From Myxacorys almedinensis A (GTDB lineage Bacteria; Cyanobacteriota; Cyanobacteriia; Leptolyngbyales; Leptolyngbyaceae): a stretch of DNA of 64,000 bases. This document shows positions 1 to 10,209 of the stretch, in pieces (the stretch's first letter is position 1; the number at the start of each line of letters is the position of its first letter). The translations under genes and the position numbers were made by a program. Location: the NCBI RefSeq assembly GCF_010091945.1, contig NZ_WVIE01000005.1, positions 62,001 through 126,000 on the forward strand, given 5' to 3'. The notes beneath the pieces are model-generated. The model saw only the letters and a list, made by a program, of their open reading frames with translations, was not told the origin of the DNA and made no database searches.

Positions 1-124
1 TCACGCCTGCCAGCAAATATCCTAGCAGCACGGGTTGCTTCAGCAATGCTGCCAGCAGTCCACCCCCCGCTGCCGCCGCCAGCACCAAGACGAGATCAAC
101 AATCAGCCTGAAGTCTTCTTGCAC
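1..124 (-). CDS. Monovalent cation:proton antiporter (CPA2 family), N-terminal fragment
   Basis: Only the first 41 residues lie in the window; the gene runs off the left edge. Read leftward from a GTG at 122-124 it begins VQEDFRLIVDLVLVLAAAAG and continues with a hydrophobic stretch ending LLKQPVLLGYLLAGV. That first transmembrane helix and QPVLLGY turn are typical of KefB/CPA2-type Na+ or K+/H+ antiporters in cyanobacteria, which sit in a cell membrane and exchange cations for protons. The frame stays open upstream to an ATG at 217, but the extra residues are polar and unlike the family, so the GTG is preferred. The rest of the protein, including the ion-binding residues, is not visible. Confidence 0.65.
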   Translation of the reverse strand, partial: MQEDFRLIVDLVLVLAAAAGGGLLAALLKQPVLLGYLLAGV

Positions 125-464
125 AGCTTTATTAGAAAAATTGTTACAGTCTATAAACTTTAGAATACTCAGTTTTCTTGGCGATCGGGTAACTCTTGGC
201 GGCAAGTTTGGCGGCATCTGGGAAGCCAGCCGTAAATTATGGTCTAAATGAGTTGTATTTTTCTAAACGGGTGACGACAACGCAGGTTATATATGTTACA
301 AGTTCTGACTCAGGGGGTTTCTGCGAATCGCTTACTCTAAATGGCTTCGCAAAATTTCACTTTGAACGAGATTTAACCGAACGTGTTGTCTGGCACTAAA
401 ACTAGGGCAAAATGATTCGGGGGTTATCTGTACAAACTGCTGCTTTAGAGGTTAGGGAAGCGCT
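125..464. other. Intergenic region, no gene supported
   Basis: This gap separates the leftward antiporter gene from the rightward ComFB-like gene and must hold both promoters. A 67-codon open frame at 196-399 (+) has no Shine-Dalgarno sequence and an unconvincing composition, so it is not called. I see no RNA gene or repeat. Confidence 0.5.
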
Positions 465-1007
465 ATGAGCATTGAAAAAATTGTTGAACAAGCGTTACAG
501 GATGGCTATTTGACACCAGCAATGGAAGCGGAGGTTGGGCGGATCTGTGATACTGCCTCAGAACTGTCGATCGAAGAATATATGGCGCTGGATCGCCTCA
601 TGGGAGCGCTGTTGACTGGCGAAGTTGTCGCTGTTCCTCGCAAGCAATTTATTAATGTAATGGAAGAGTTGGTGCTCACCGAAGCGATCTCACGGGTTGC
701 CGAGATTGAGGCCACGAGCGATCGCACCTTAGATCTGGGCGATATTGCTGCCTATGCCCTAAACCGGCTCTTACCGCTCTATGCCACCACAGAAGAAGGG
801 GCAACCTATCAACGGCAGCGAGCCAAGGAAGAATTGCAAGGTCTTATTGCTCAACAAGTCGGAGAAGCGATCGCCCGCAACTTGGATCGTCCTGACTTTT
901 TCCCCGAACGACAAGCGCTCGGTAAAAGTTCTAAAGATGAAATCCTCACACAAGTTAATGCTTTGCTGCAAGCCTACGCTCCTACCTTTGAGCCAGAGCC
1001 AAGATAG
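465..1007 (+). CDS. ComFB-family protein (late competence development ComFB domain)
   Basis: The 180-aa product matches cyanobacterial ComFB-domain proteins. The conserved core runs roughly from residue 40 to 135 and includes LDRLMGALLTGEV, VPRKQFINVMEELV and DIAAYALNRLLPLYATT, followed by a charged helix (YQRQRAKEEL) and a poorly conserved tail. ComFB domains are small soluble proteins. In cyanobacteria, members have been described as cyclic-dinucleotide receptors affecting competence or cell size; whether this copy binds a nucleotide cannot be read from sequence. The start is supported by a purine-rich AGGGAAG just upstream of the ATG. The gene stands alone and ends in a strong hairpin shared with the convergent transpeptidase gene. 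Confidence 0.8.
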   Translation: MSIEKIVEQALQDGYLTPAMEAEVGRICDTASELSIEEYMALDRLMGALLTGEVVAVPRKQFINVMEELVLTEAISRVAEIEATSDRTLDLGDIAAYALNRLLPLYATTEEGATYQRQRAKEELQGLIAQQVGEAIARNLDRPDFFPERQALGKSSKDEILTQVNALLQAYAPTFEPEPR

Positions 1008-1037
1008 ACAATTGATTGCCGGATCTAATGTCCGCAG

Positions 1038-1068
1038 GTAACCCGCGATCGTGAGCGATCGCGGGTTA
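1038..1068. terminator. Bidirectional hairpin terminator
   Basis: A perfect 14-bp stem (GTAACCCGCGATCG and its complement) with a 3-nt loop lies between the convergent ComFB-like and L,D-transpeptidase genes. It contains HIP1-like sequence. T-runs are weak on both sides, so termination is inferred from position and stem strength. Confidence 0.6.
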
Positions 1069-1070
1069 CT

Positions 1071-1634
1071 TTATGGTCGGACAATCACCAGAGTTCCTAG
1101 CTCAATGTGCTGTGCCAAGGTTTCAATGTCGGCGTTTCGCATACGAAGACAACCATGGGAAACGGCTTCTCCAAGCAGCGATTCGTGAGGTGTACCGTGA
1201 AAGCCGATCAGCAGGTTGCTGTGATTGTGGAAGCCAAGCCACCATTTACCGAGCGGGTTGCGATCGCCCGGCGGAATTACTTCTCCCGTAATCGGATGTT
1301 GCCAAACAGGGTTTTCATATTTCTGAAAAACTTTGAACGATCCCGTTGGCGTTTCCCAGCCTTCTTGACCAATCGCCACAGGATAGCTTTTCTTTAATAT
1401 TTCATTTTTATAAAAATAGACCTTGCGATCGCTTAAATCTACTACCAGTTTAGAATCGGACGTTGGGATGGGCGAGGCGATCGGCTGTGATCGAGTCGAG
1501 GTGAACACTGACGGCAAAGTCAGCTTTGGGAAGGTTAGTTTGTGTCGTTGAGCGCCAAGCAGCATCAGTCCTGTACTGATACACATCAGCATCAGATACC
1601 GCACGAGAGGAGACGTTTGAACCTTAGTAGCCAT
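1071..1634 (-). CDS. L,D-transpeptidase (YkuD domain)
   Basis: The 187-aa protein has an N-terminal hydrophobic segment (about residues 10-28) that should anchor it in the membrane or act as an uncleaved signal, a Ser/Pro-rich linker, and a YkuD catalytic domain from about residue 62. The active-site signature is complete: HGTP at 146-149 and SHGCLRM at 159-165, with Cys162 as the expected nucleophile. Enzymes of this family form or remodel peptidoglycan cross-links in the periplasm and are beta-lactam tolerant except to carbapenems. The gene is monocistronic, transcribed leftward, and ends almost inside the shared hairpin at 1038-1068. No peptidoglycan-binding or LysM domain is present. Confidence 0.88.
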   Translation of the reverse strand: MATKVQTSPLVRYLMLMCISTGLMLLGAQRHKLTFPKLTLPSVFTSTRSQPIASPIPTSDSKLVVDLSDRKVYFYKNEILKKSYPVAIGQEGWETPTGSFKVFQKYENPVWQHPITGEVIPPGDRNPLGKWWLGFHNHSNLLIGFHGTPHESLLGEAVSHGCLRMRNADIETLAQHIELGTLVIVRP

Positions 1635-1974
1635 GGTGCTCTCACAAAACGTTTCTCAGCAAATCACGCAATGATTTCACTGTGACGGTTCACAGAAACT
1701 AAACAGTTTTAGAGCAAAATATCCGGTTTTTCCCGGAACCAATTGTGTTGAAGCGGAATCATCATAGGAAAACAGTCAGTTGAACGCTTTAACGTAGCCT
1801 TGACTTAAAGAACCCAATCAGTCCCAGTCAGGGCAGGTCATTTTAGATCTATTTGCTACACTCCTCTGTGAAGAATCAGTAGAGTAGGGTTCAAAGATTG
1901 AGGCTGAAACTACAATGCTGTCGAGTAGTGTGATTAATTTTTGATGTATTGCTGATGTGTGAGGAGTTACCGCT
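1635..1974. other. Intergenic region between divergent genes
   Basis: The region between the leftward transpeptidase gene and the rightward small secreted-protein gene is moderately AT-rich and should carry two divergent promoters. I found no convincing ORF, RNA gene or repeat. Confidence 0.4.
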
Positions 1975-2154
1975 ATGCCTGAAAAGTTGCTACTAGCGAT
2001 CGTCGTCACCTTTTGTTTTAGTTGCCTCCAACAACTCTCAACTCCAACCGCTAAAATTTTGCCTCAGATCGAGCAAACCCGCTATCGGCTTGCGAGTTTG
2101 CTTACCCCTCCAACCCATCAGCCTAGCAACGCCGCGCCGTCTGCCCACCCATAA
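1975..2154 (+). CDS. Small hypothetical protein with signal-like N-terminus
   Basis: This is a 59-codon frame preceded by a clear GAGGAG Shine-Dalgarno sequence (1961-1966), 8 nt before the ATG. The product starts MPEKLLLAIVVTFCFSCLQQ, a short hydrophobic core resembling a signal peptide or membrane anchor, followed by a polar tail with several prolines. I do not recognise a family. The good ribosome binding site and coherent signal-like start argue that it is real. It lies 150 nt upstream of sigG and could share regulation with it, which is inference only. A possible lipobox (SCLQ is not canonical) is not convincing. Confidence 0.5.
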   Translation: MPEKLLLAIVVTFCFSCLQQLSTPTAKILPQIEQTRYRLASLLTPPTHQPSNAAPSAHP

Positions 2155-2304
2155 CTTTTTATCTCTGTCTGTAGAAGCATCTTTTGGGTCTAGAGCAAGA
2201 TATGCTTGTAACACAACCGAATAGGATGACAGCAACTTAGGGAACTTTTCTCAATTTAGAAGGGTCAAGGGGTTTGGAAACTAGAACACTTTGAGCTTCC
2301 GCCC

Positions 2305-2964
2305 ATGAGTCAGTCTCTTCCTGTATCCTGGTCTTCGGTTGAGGTAGCGGTTCCTCAAACGCCAGTGCAAGCAGAAAAACTCTCTAATTACGATTTAGTA
2401 CTCCAGTGTCAAGTTGGGCATCGTCCAGAAAAAGCGGTGTTTGCTGAACTCATGCGGCGATATCAATCGCACGTAGATAAAGTTCTCTATCATCTCGCGC
2501 CCGATTGGCAAGACCGCGCTGATCTGGCACAAGAAGTCTGGATTCGGGTCTATCGCAATATTCCTCGCCTTAACGAGCCTGTAAAGTTTAGAGGTTGGTT
2601 GAGCCGAATTGCCACCAATTTGTTTTACGACGAGTTACGCAAACGCAAGCGTAATTCGAGTCCGCTCTCGTTGGATGCTCCACTCTCCCTCGAAGATGGC
2701 GAACTCGATTGGGAAATTGCAGCAGAAACGCCCGGACCGGATGAAGACTTAAGCACTCGCGAATTTTATGATCAGTTAAATGACGCGATCGCAGACCTGC
2801 CCGAAGTCTTCCGTACTACTATTGTGCTTCGCGAAATCGAGGGCATGGCGTACGAAGAAATTGCGGAAATTACAGGCGTTTCTCTTGGAACCGTAAAGTC
2901 TAGAATTGCAAGAGCGCGATCGCGGTTGCAGGCTCAATTACAGCAGTACCTCGACGGCAAGTAA
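2305..2964 (+). CDS. sigG: ECF-like RNA polymerase sigma factor, SigG type
   Basis: The 219-aa protein has sigma region 2 at about residues 45-115, with the core-binding helix DRADLAQEVWIRVYRNIPRL, a linker rich in acidic residues, and sigma region 4 at about 155-215 with the helix-turn-helix YEEIAEITGVSLGTVKSRIARAR. It lacks regions 1 and 3, as expected for group 3/4 (ECF) factors. Length, linker and the gene directly downstream match cyanobacterial SigG, which is linked to envelope stress and held by a membrane anti-sigma factor. The gene for that partner follows after 155 nt. The N-terminal 25 residues are poorly conserved, so the exact start is less certain than the rest. Confidence 0.85.
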   Translation: MSQSLPVSWSSVEVAVPQTPVQAEKLSNYDLVLQCQVGHRPEKAVFAELMRRYQSHVDKVLYHLAPDWQDRADLAQEVWIRVYRNIPRLNEPVKFRGWLSRIATNLFYDELRKRKRNSSPLSLDAPLSLEDGELDWEIAAETPGPDEDLSTREFYDQLNDAIADLPEVFRTTIVLREIEGMAYEEIAEITGVSLGTVKSRIARARSRLQAQLQQYLDGK

Positions 2965-3119
2965 AAGTTAAACTCTCCACATATTTGCGTGAATTTGCGA
3001 TTTGGTTTTGATAGTATTCTCCCAAGTAGAGACTCTAGATTGCTAGAGTGGCTAGTGAGGAGCCAAAGAGCAGCAAGCTCTCAGAATGAGTGGGTATTCT
3101 CTAACGAAAATGATCCCCA

Positions 3120-3746
3120 ATGAATCCCAGATTTGATCCGCGTGATAAGCCCGTGCCATCTTTGTCCCATTTTCCTCAGGAGCCTATGAGTTCTCAGGGT
3201 CATTCTGAATCCAATTCCCATGGAGATTCACTCCATGAAACCTCGAAAGACCGCTTTGAATTGCTGAGCGCTTACCTCGACGGTGAAGTAACAGCGACGG
3301 AGCGCCGCCAAGTAGAAGAGTGGTTAGCCAACGATCCGACCGTTCAGCAGCTTCATGCTCGGTTGCTGAAATTGCGCCAAGCGTTTCGCTCTATCCCTGC
3401 TCCTGCGCCGAGTCAGCCTGTTGAAGCGACCATTGATCAGGTGTTTGCCAACATTGAGCGGCGTCCTAGCCTAAGTGTAGTCAGAGGCGGCAATACCCGG
3501 AGATTTGCACTACCGATGGGAATCGCCGCGATGTTTGTGGGCGCAATATCCGTGTTTAGTCTCAATCGTTTATACTCTCCTAGCGCTCCCCAACCTGTTG
3601 CAGTACAGCAGGTCGAGCCTGTGGAGACTGGAGGGCTAATGGTTGCCCTTGACCAGCCTGTGGTTGCGATGCCCCAAGCTGATTCCTCTGAACCTGGGGT
3701 TCCGGCAAACAAGCCTTTTGAGCGTGACGATCGCGATGCTCAATAA
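3120..3746 (+). CDS. Membrane anti-sigma factor, partner of SigG
   Basis: The 208-aa protein has a polar N-terminus, an anti-sigma domain at about residues 45-105 (FELLSAYLDGEVTATERRQVEEWL, then a helix with LHARLLKLRQAF), and one transmembrane helix at about 129-148 followed by a Pro/Val-rich periplasmic tail. The LSAYLDGE motif is the zinc-less form of the anti-sigma fold; no HxxxCxxC zinc motif is visible. By position and architecture it should tether SigG at the membrane and release it on an envelope signal. An in-frame ATG at 3186 is an alternative start that would drop 22 low-complexity residues. The separate upstream gap (2965-3119) may hold its own promoter. Confidence 0.75.
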   Translation: MNPRFDPRDKPVPSLSHFPQEPMSSQGHSESNSHGDSLHETSKDRFELLSAYLDGEVTATERRQVEEWLANDPTVQQLHARLLKLRQAFRSIPAPAPSQPVEATIDQVFANIERRPSLSVVRGGNTRRFALPMGIAAMFVGAISVFSLNRLYSPSAPQPVAVQQVEPVETGGLMVALDQPVVAMPQADSSEPGVPANKPFERDDRDAQ

Positions 3747-4029
3747 GCGGATGCTCGATAAGCGGCTGACTTCGCCAAGCTTAACTAGCGTCTTCGGAGG
3801 TTTGCTTTAACCTCATCACACTTTATCAAGTTTCTATAATCCGTGGTTCAGCCTCTAGAACTGCGGATTATTTTGCTGAGGACTTTGGTTGAGCACTTTA
3901 CCTACCGTTAAGAATTAAGTTGTCTTGAACCTGCTTTAAAGCTTTCGTAGGGGTTGTCGGGAGACGGTTGGCTATAGACTGTAGCTACTCAACTAGAATT
4001 AAGTGTTGGTATCCGTAGGAGTCGCGATC

Positions 4030-6615
4030 GTGGAGTCCCGTTACAATCCCGCAAACATTGAGGCACAGTGGCAGCACACTTGGGCAGCACACCAGCTTTA
4101 TAAAACCCCTGAAGAGAGCAGCAAGCCAAAGTTTTATGCGCTATCGATGTTTCCCTATCCGTCGGGAAATCTGCATATGGGGCATGTGCGGGTGTATACG
4201 ATTGTGGATGTGATGGCACGGCTCAAGCGCATGCAAGGCTATCGTGTTCTCAATCCGATGGGGTGGGATGCCTTTGGGCTGCCAGCAGAAAATGCCGCGA
4301 TCGAGCGAAATACCCAACCTGCAAAGTGGACGTATCAAAACATCGATCAGATGCGGGATCAGTTGAAACAGTTGGGCATTTCGTTTGATTGGGATCGAGA
4401 AATTGCCACCTGCTCACCGGAATATTACCGATGGACTCAATGGATTTTCTTAGAGTTCTTTAAGGCAGGCTTAGCCTATCAAAAAGAAGCCACGGTTAAT
4501 TGGGACCCGATTGATCAAACCGTTTTGGCAAATGAACAGGTTGATGCTGAGGGAAAATCTTGGCGATCGGGCGCGATCGTTGAGCGGAAATTATTGCGTC
4601 AGTGGTTTCTAAAGATCACCGATTACGCAGATCAATTATTAGATGATTTAAACAAACTGACTGGCTGGCCTGAGCGCGTCAAATTGATGCAGGCAAACTG
4701 GATTGGCAAGTCGGTTGGGGCGTATTTAGAATTCCCGATCGTCGGAATGGATGAAAAAGTTGGTGTGTTCACCACTCGTCCTGATACGGTGTATGGCGTC
4801 AGTTATCTAGTGTTGGCTCCTGAGCATCCGTTAACTCAGAAGGTAACAACGAGCGATCCTTCGGAGCCTGATGGAGCCAGTCGCATCTCTGCTGTAGAAG
4901 CGTTTGTCCAGGAGGTTTCGACTCAAACTGAATTGGAGCGCACAGCAGAAGACAAACCGAAGCGCGGCATACCCACGGGCGGAACGGCGATAAACCCCTT
5001 TACTGGGGAAGAAATTCCAATTTGGATTGCAGATTATGTGCTGTACGAATATGGAACAGGCGCGGTTATGGGCGTTCCTGCTCATGATGTGAGAGATTTC
5101 CAATTTGCCAAACAGCAAAATTTGCCGATCAAGGTAGTGATCATGCCACCCGATCAGCCGACGGTCTCTGACCTGCAAGCCGCGTATACCGATGTCGGAA
5201 CGATCGTGAATTCGGGTGAGTTTGACGGCATGGTTTCGACCGAGGCAAAGGGCGCGATCGTCGCTTATGCCGAGAAACAAGGGTGGGGCAAAGCCAGAAT
5301 TCAGTATCGCCTGCGCGATTGGTTGATTTCTCGGCAGCGTTACTGGGGCGCACCGATTCCGATCATTCACTGTCCAAACTGCGGGGCGGTTCCGGTTCCC
5401 GAATCTGATTTGCCTGTCAGACTGCCAGAAGATGTTGAATTATCGGGTCGCGGTGGTTCTCCGCTCGGCAAACTAGAGTCTTGGCTGAATGTGCCCTGCC
5501 CGTCGTGCGGAACGCCTGCAAAACGAGAAACCGACACGATGGATACGTTTATCGATTCGTCGTGGTATTTCTTGCGCTATCCCGATGCCAACAACGATCA
5601 AGCGATCTTCGATCGCGGCAAAACCAACAATTGGATGCCTGTCGATCAATACGTTGGCGGCATTGAACACGCGATTTTGCATTTGTTGTATTCGCGGTTT
5701 TTCACAAAAGTGTTGCGAGACTGCAACTTACTGGCGTTCGATGAACCCTTTAAGCGGTTGTTGACTCAAGGCATGGTTCAAGGCAGAACCTATAAAAATC
5801 CAACGACCGGAAAATATGTTTTGCCGACGCAGATTAAAGATCCCGCGAATCCGATCGATCCGGATACTGGCGAAACGCTAGAAGTCGTCTTTGAGAAAAT
5901 GTCGAAGTCAAAACATAACGGGGTTGCACCGGGAGATGTGATTGATAAATACGGCGCAGACACGGCTCGGATGTTTATCTTATTTAAAGCGCCCCCCGAA
6001 AAAGATTTGGAGTGGGAAGATGCGGACGTGGAGGGGCAATTCCGATTTTTGAACCGCGTGTGGCGATTGGTGACAGAATCAGCGGCATTTCTCAAGACCA
6101 CAGAATCGCAAGATCTGACGAAATCGGAAAAAGAACTGCGTCGAGTCATTCACACAGCGATTAAAGAAGTCACCGAAGATTTGCAGGGCGACTATCAGTT
6201 CAACACGGCAGTTTCAGAATTGATGAAGCTGAGTAATGCGTTGGGAGATTTTGCGGAGAAATCTTCTCCGGTGTTTGCAGAAGGACTCAACACCTTGCTG
6301 CTGCTGTTGGCTCCGTTTTCGCCTCACATCACTGAGGAATTGTGGCGCACAATTGGGCAATCAGAATCAATTCATACCCAAGCCTTCCCGACGGTCGATC
6401 CGACGGCATTGGTCGCCGATGAGAAAACGATCGTGATTCAGATTATGGGCAAAACGAGAGGCACGATTGAAGCGGCAACTGCGATCGCAGATGACAAAAC
6501 GGCTCTAGAGAAGTTTGCTACCGAATCGGAGGTTGCTCGTCGCTACATCAACGGCAAGGAGATCAGAAAAATTATTGTTGTTCCAGGCAAGCTGGTAAAT
6601 TTTGTCACTGCATAA
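4030..6615 (+). CDS. leuS: Leucyl-tRNA synthetase
   Basis: This class I aminoacyl-tRNA synthetase charges tRNA-Leu in the cytoplasm. The 861-aa product begins [18 protein letters not shown], typical of the family. The HIGH-type motif is [12 protein letters not shown] at about residues 42-53, the CP1 editing domain follows ([20 protein letters not shown] and the [10 protein letters not shown] region), then a zinc-like knuckle ([17 protein letters not shown]) and the KMSKS loop (KMSKSKHNG) near residue 622. The anticodon-binding domain and C-terminal UNE-L-like domain are intact. A GTG at 4030 is chosen over the GTG at 4003 because AGGAG lies at 4017-4021, 8 nt upstream of it, and the family starts there. 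Confidence 0.95.
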   Translation: MESRYNPANIEAQWQHTWAAHQLYKTPEESSKPKFYALSMFPYPSGNLHMGHVRVYTIVDVMARLKRMQGYRVLNPMGWDAFGLPAENAAIERNTQPAKWTYQNIDQMRDQLKQLGISFDWDREIATCSPEYYRWTQWIFLEFFKAGLAYQKEATVNWDPIDQTVLANEQVDAEGKSWRSGAIVERKLLRQWFLKITDYADQLLDDLNKLTGWPERVKLMQANWIGKSVGAYLEFPIVGMDEKVGVFTTRPDTVYGVSYLVLAPEHPLTQKVTTSDPSEPDGASRISAVEAFVQEVSTQTELERTAEDKPKRGIPTGGTAINPFTGEEIPIWIADYVLYEYGTGAVMGVPAHDVRDFQFAKQQNLPIKVVIMPPDQPTVSDLQAAYTDVGTIVNSGEFDGMVSTEAKGAIVAYAEKQGWGKARIQYRLRDWLISRQRYWGAPIPIIHCPNCGAVPVPESDLPVRLPEDVELSGRGGSPLGKLESWLNVPCPSCGTPAKRETDTMDTFIDSSWYFLRYPDANNDQAIFDRGKTNNWMPVDQYVGGIEHAILHLLYSRFFTKVLRDCNLLAFDEPFKRLLTQGMVQGRTYKNPTTGKYVLPTQIKDPANPIDPDTGETLEVVFEKMSKSKHNGVAPGDVIDKYGADTARMFILFKAPPEKDLEWEDADVEGQFRFLNRVWRLVTESAAFLKTTESQDLTKSEKELRRVIHTAIKEVTEDLQGDYQFNTAVSELMKLSNALGDFAEKSSPVFAEGLNTLLLLLAPFSPHITEELWRTIGQSESIHTQAFPTVDPTALVADEKTIVIQIMGKTRGTIEAATAIADDKTALEKFATESEVARRYINGKEIRKIIVVPGKLVNFVTA

Positions 6616-6658
6616 TTTTCATAGCGTCATTCGTTCTGCACAACCGGCTTTCAGAATC

Positions 6659-6692
6659 AGCGGGAAGCAATGGGTTTCCCGCTTCAGTTTTT
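6659..6692. terminator. Hairpin terminator between leuS and the convergent synthase gene
   Basis: AGCGGGAA pairs with TTTCCCGCT around a 7-8 nt loop, followed on the plus strand by a T-run. It should terminate leuS, and may serve the convergent gene too. Confidence 0.65.
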
Positions 6693-6699
6693 ATGGCGT

Positions 6700-7521
6700 C
6701 TAACCCGCATTCGTAGCCTGCTGAACCAAATCAATCACCTGAGCACGACTCAGCTTTTCAGAGCCGTGCTGCATCGCCTCTAACGTTGCATGAGCCAGCG
6801 TTAGAATAATTTGGCAAAAATCAAACGCTGGACTCCCCGCAGGCAGCGACGCAAGGTAAGCAGCGGCAAGCTGAAGCTGACGACGCGAATAAGCCTGCAT
6901 GTCATCATTCGTCCAGCCGTGGGGATAGAAATCCACGCGACGAGTCAAATCTTCGCTGTGGTTGCGAAGAATATTGACCGATTGCAAGCCGCGCCCAAAC
7001 CCGATCGCTTCTGTGCGATCGGTCTGTGTACCGTCATGCCATGCCCAGAGATCCGACAGCAACAGCCCAACTGAACCCGCCACGCTAAACGTATAGCGAT
7101 CGAGATCCGTTTCAGTTTGAATCGTCCAGTTCTGTTCTGCCCAGTGTGCCATCCGATCTGCCATGGCTGCTGTCGCTTCCCAGATTCGAGGGGCAATATT
7201 GGTAGGGGGGTAGGTTGCCCATTCTCCGAGCCGTAAAGACACTTCTGGTAGCGCTGCTGCATGTTCAGCAAAGGCAGACTCAAAATCCTGATCTCCAAAC
7301 CCATCAACGCCAGATTGAAGAATCAAACTTACTTCTCGAAGAATTTTAGCTTTAACGGCGTTGTCTAAGTGGGGGTCGTCTTCAATTTCGTCGATGGCTC
7401 TCATGCAGAGATAAGCAGATGCCACCGCTTGTTGCAAGCCCTGCGGCAGCCGACTAATGGGGATAAAAAACGTCCGACTCGTATCTTTCAAAACCTCAAG
7501 GGCGTCTTTGCGTAAGTTCAT
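6700..7521 (-). CDS. Squalene/phytoene synthase family protein (probable squalene synthase)
   Basis: The 273-aa protein belongs to the head-to-head prenyl transferase family: RTFFIPISRLP near the N-terminus, then the first aspartate-rich motif in CMRAIDEIED. The second motif reads QSVNILRNHSEDLTRRVDFYP, where most squalene and phytoene synthases have NILRD. The Asp-to-Asn change touches a Mg2+/diphosphate ligand region, although the following SED acidic pair remains. In cyanobacteria a protein of this size, separate from crtB, is usually assigned to squalene formation for hopanoids. I infer that role but cannot exclude a diverged or non-catalytic paralogue. It is monocistronic and convergent with leuS. 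Confidence 0.7.
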   Translation of the reverse strand: MNLRKDALEVLKDTSRTFFIPISRLPQGLQQAVASAYLCMRAIDEIEDDPHLDNAVKAKILREVSLILQSGVDGFGDQDFESAFAEHAAALPEVSLRLGEWATYPPTNIAPRIWEATAAMADRMAHWAEQNWTIQTETDLDRYTFSVAGSVGLLLSDLWAWHDGTQTDRTEAIGFGRGLQSVNILRNHSEDLTRRVDFYPHGWTNDDMQAYSRRQLQLAAAYLASLPAGSPAFDFCQIILTLAHATLEAMQHGSEKLSRAQVIDLVQQATNAG

Positions 7522-7777
7522 GGTGTATTCACTCCTCTCTCGAAACTTTATAACAGGTTGTGATTTGAAAAAGGTGTTTCTTTCACGAAAGCACCGACTT
7601 TCTGTGGAGTAGTTGGGTGATCACGATGTTAAAGCACGACGTTAAAAGAGAAATGAGAAGCCCCTTTGGCAGTTCAGGATTCACAACGGTTGAGTGAAGT
7701 TTAAGGGGTTCAATTCAAGGTGCAGTACTCCTTGTGGAATAGACTGATAGACGGTCTTATCAGTTTTACTCATCGTT

Positions 7778-8299
7778 ATGAACTACTGGTTGCTCAAATC
7801 TGAGCCAGAGGTTTATGGAATTGTGGATTTGAAGCGCGATCGCACCACGATTTGGGACGGGGTTCGCAATTATCAAGCTCGAAATTTTTTGCGATCGATG
7901 CTCCCTGGCGATCTGGCGTTTTTCTATCATTCCAACACCATACCTCCAGGAATTGCCGGGTTGATGAAAATCGTTGAATCTAACCTCGCTGATCCGACTC
8001 AGTTTGATCCGAGCAGTGACTACTACGATCCAAAATCGCCGCCGGATGCTCCCCGATGGCAAACTGTGCGTGTAGAATTTGTCGAAGAATGGGCTGAAAT
8101 TGTTTCCCTCGATCAGTTAAGAGACCACTTTCCGCCCGATGATTTGGTCATTGTTCGTCGGGGAAATCGGCTCTCTGTTACCCCCGTAGACCCATCCGCC
8201 GCTGAAAAAATTTTAGACCTGGCAACCCTTAAGCTGCGACCATCAACTGTCATGCCTGCCTTACCAGATTTAGGGAGCAATCCCCAAGATCTTAGGTAA
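7778..8299 (+). CDS. EVE domain-containing protein
   Basis: The 173-aa product starts MNYWLLKSEPEVYGIVDLKR and contains IWDGVRNYQARNFLRSMLPGDLAFFYHSN, the signature of the EVE domain (PUA-like fold). In eukaryotes the relative is thymocyte nuclear protein 1. EVE domains bind modified bases in DNA or RNA, and in bacteria occur both alone and fused to restriction or defence modules. This one is a stand-alone version of ordinary length, so a housekeeping role in RNA or nucleotide-modification sensing is more likely than defence. The C-terminal 20 residues are variable. It lies between two core genes with no sign of a defence island. Confidence 0.85.
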   Translation: MNYWLLKSEPEVYGIVDLKRDRTTIWDGVRNYQARNFLRSMLPGDLAFFYHSNTIPPGIAGLMKIVESNLADPTQFDPSSDYYDPKSPPDAPRWQTVRVEFVEEWAEIVSLDQLRDHFPPDDLVIVRRGNRLSVTPVDPSAAEKILDLATLKLRPSTVMPALPDLGSNPQDLR

Positions 8300-8383
8300 A
8301 AATCCCTAATCTTTGCCCTCATTTTTAGCGATCGCTAAGTTAGAATTGTAAAGGCTTCTTTACCATCCCTAGCTGGACTTTTT

Positions 8384-10180
8384 ATGACCCTCCCCATTCG
8401 CAACGTTGCTATTATTGCCCACGTTGACCACGGCAAGACAACTCTTGTCGATGCATTGCTAAAACAATCTGGTACGTTTCGAGAGGGAGAAGACGTTCCA
8501 GATTGTGTGATGGACTCCAACGACCTAGAGCGTGAGCGGGGCATCACGATTTTGTCGAAAAATACGGCGGTTCACTACGGAGACACGCTGATCAACATCG
8601 TAGACACTCCCGGACACGCAGACTTCGGCGGTGAGGTTGAGCGGGTTCTGGGCATGGTTGATGGCTGTCTGCTGATCGTCGATGCAAACGAAGGTCCGAT
8701 GCCTCAGACGCGCTTTGTGCTGAAGAAAGCCTTGGAAAAAGGGTTGCGTCCGATCGTATTTGTCAATAAGATTGATCGTCCTCGCGCTAATCCTCACATC
8801 GCGGTGGATAAAGTACTCGATCTGTTTCTCGAACTGGGCGCAGACGATGATCAGTGCGAGTTTCCCTATCTGTTTGGTTCTGGGTTGTCTGGCTTTGCCA
8901 AAGACACGCTAGAAGAAGAATCGAGCGATATGAAGCCCCTGTTTGAAGCCGTTTTGCGTCACGTTCCACCGCCTGTGGGTGATGCTGAAAAGCCACTTCA
9001 GCTTCAAGTTACGACTTTGGACTATTCGGATTACTTGGGTCGGATTGTAATCGGCAAGATTCACAACGGCACCATTCGCATGGGTCAACAGGCTGCGATC
9101 GTCACCGAAACGGGCGACGTGGTGAAAGGCAAGATCACCAAGCTGATGGGCTTTGATGGACTCAAGCGCATCGAAATTCCCGAAGCAACGGCGGGTAATC
9201 TCGTGGCTGTGGCTGGATTTGCGAATGCCAACATTGGCGAAACCATCACCGACCCGAATGATCCCCAAGCATTGCCTCTGATTAAAGTCGATGAGCCAAC
9301 CTTGCAGATGACTTTTTCGGTAAATGATTCCCCTTTTGCTGGGTTAGAAGGTGATTTTGTCACATCGCGGCAGATGCGCGATCGCTTGTACCGCGAACTT
9401 GAAACGAACGTGGCACTCCGCATTGAAGACACAGACTCTCCTGATAAGCTGGCGGTTTCGGGTCGGGGCGAATTGCACTTAGGTATTCTGATCGAAACGA
9501 TGCGTCGGGAAGGCTACGAGTTCCAGGTGTCTCAGCCTCAAGTGATCTACCGCGAAATGAACGGGCAACCCTGTGAGCCGTTTGAAACGTTGGTGCTAGA
9601 TGTGCCTGAAGAAGCGGTGGGTGGCTGTATTGAGCGCTTGGGTCAGCGTCGCGGTGAAATGCAGGATATGCAGGTCGGCTCTAATGGTCGCACAAACCTC
9701 GAATTCGTTATCCCAGCACGGGGTCTGATTGGCTTCCGAGGGGAGTTTATGCGGATCACACGGGGTGAGGGCATCATGAACCACAGTTTCTTAGAGTATC
9801 GCCCGATGAGCGGTGACATCGATGCTCGCCGCAATGGGGTGCTGATCTCGTTTGAAGAAGGCGTTGCAACCTTCTACTCAATGCAGAACGCGGAAGATCG
9901 CGGCGTGTTCTTCATCAGACCTGGAACGAAGGTTTACAAAGGCATGATCGTCGGGGAACACAATCGCCCTCAAGACCTCGAACTCAACGTCTGCAAAGCG
10001 AAGCAACTGACAAACCATCGCGCCTCTGGCGGTGAAGAACTGGTGCAGTTAAAAGAACCGATCGACATGAGCTTAGAGCGGGCACTAGAGTACATCGGAC
10101 CTGATGAACTTTTAGAGGTCACACCTGAGTCGATTCGTCTGCGGAAAGTTGCGAAAGCGAAGAAGCTGGCGAAGAAATAA
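8384..10180 (+). CDS. typA: Translational GTPase TypA/BipA
   Basis: The 598-aa ribosome-associated GTPase carries all G motifs in order: G1 [15 protein letters not shown] (from about residue 11), the switch region [12 protein letters not shown]3 [11 protein letters not shown], and G4 NKIDRPRA. Domains II and III, and the C-terminal domain with [11 protein letters not shown] and [16 protein letters not shown], follow in the standard BipA order. TypA binds the 70S ribosome and supports growth under stress and low temperature, acting in large-subunit assembly. The length is normal. It appears monocistronic, and a hairpin follows at 10210-10247. Confidence 0.95.
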   Translation: MTLPIRNVAIIAHVDHGKTTLVDALLKQSGTFREGEDVPDCVMDSNDLERERGITILSKNTAVHYGDTLINIVDTPGHADFGGEVERVLGMVDGCLLIVDANEGPMPQTRFVLKKALEKGLRPIVFVNKIDRPRANPHIAVDKVLDLFLELGADDDQCEFPYLFGSGLSGFAKDTLEEESSDMKPLFEAVLRHVPPPVGDAEKPLQLQVTTLDYSDYLGRIVIGKIHNGTIRMGQQAAIVTETGDVVKGKITKLMGFDGLKRIEIPEATAGNLVAVAGFANANIGETITDPNDPQALPLIKVDEPTLQMTFSVNDSPFAGLEGDFVTSRQMRDRLYRELETNVALRIEDTDSPDKLAVSGRGELHLGILIETMRREGYEFQVSQPQVIYREMNGQPCEPFETLVLDVPEEAVGGCIERLGQRRGEMQDMQVGSNGRTNLEFVIPARGLIGFRGEFMRITRGEGIMNHSFLEYRPMSGDIDARRNGVLISFEEGVATFYSMQNAEDRGVFFIRPGTKVYKGMIVGEHNRPQDLELNVCKAKQLTNHRASGGEELVQLKEPIDMSLERALEYIGPDELLEVTPESIRLRKVAKAKKLAKK

Positions 10181-10209
10181 ACGCAGGCTCGTATTACTCA
10201 TTAACGCAA

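Noticed and set aside
196-399. 67-codon open frame upstream of the ComFB-like gene
   Set aside because: No ribosome binding site and poor composition, with no recognisable protein features.
7778-8299. EVE protein as part of a defence island
   Set aside because: It is a stand-alone single-domain protein between typA and a synthase gene, with no restriction or toxin genes around it.
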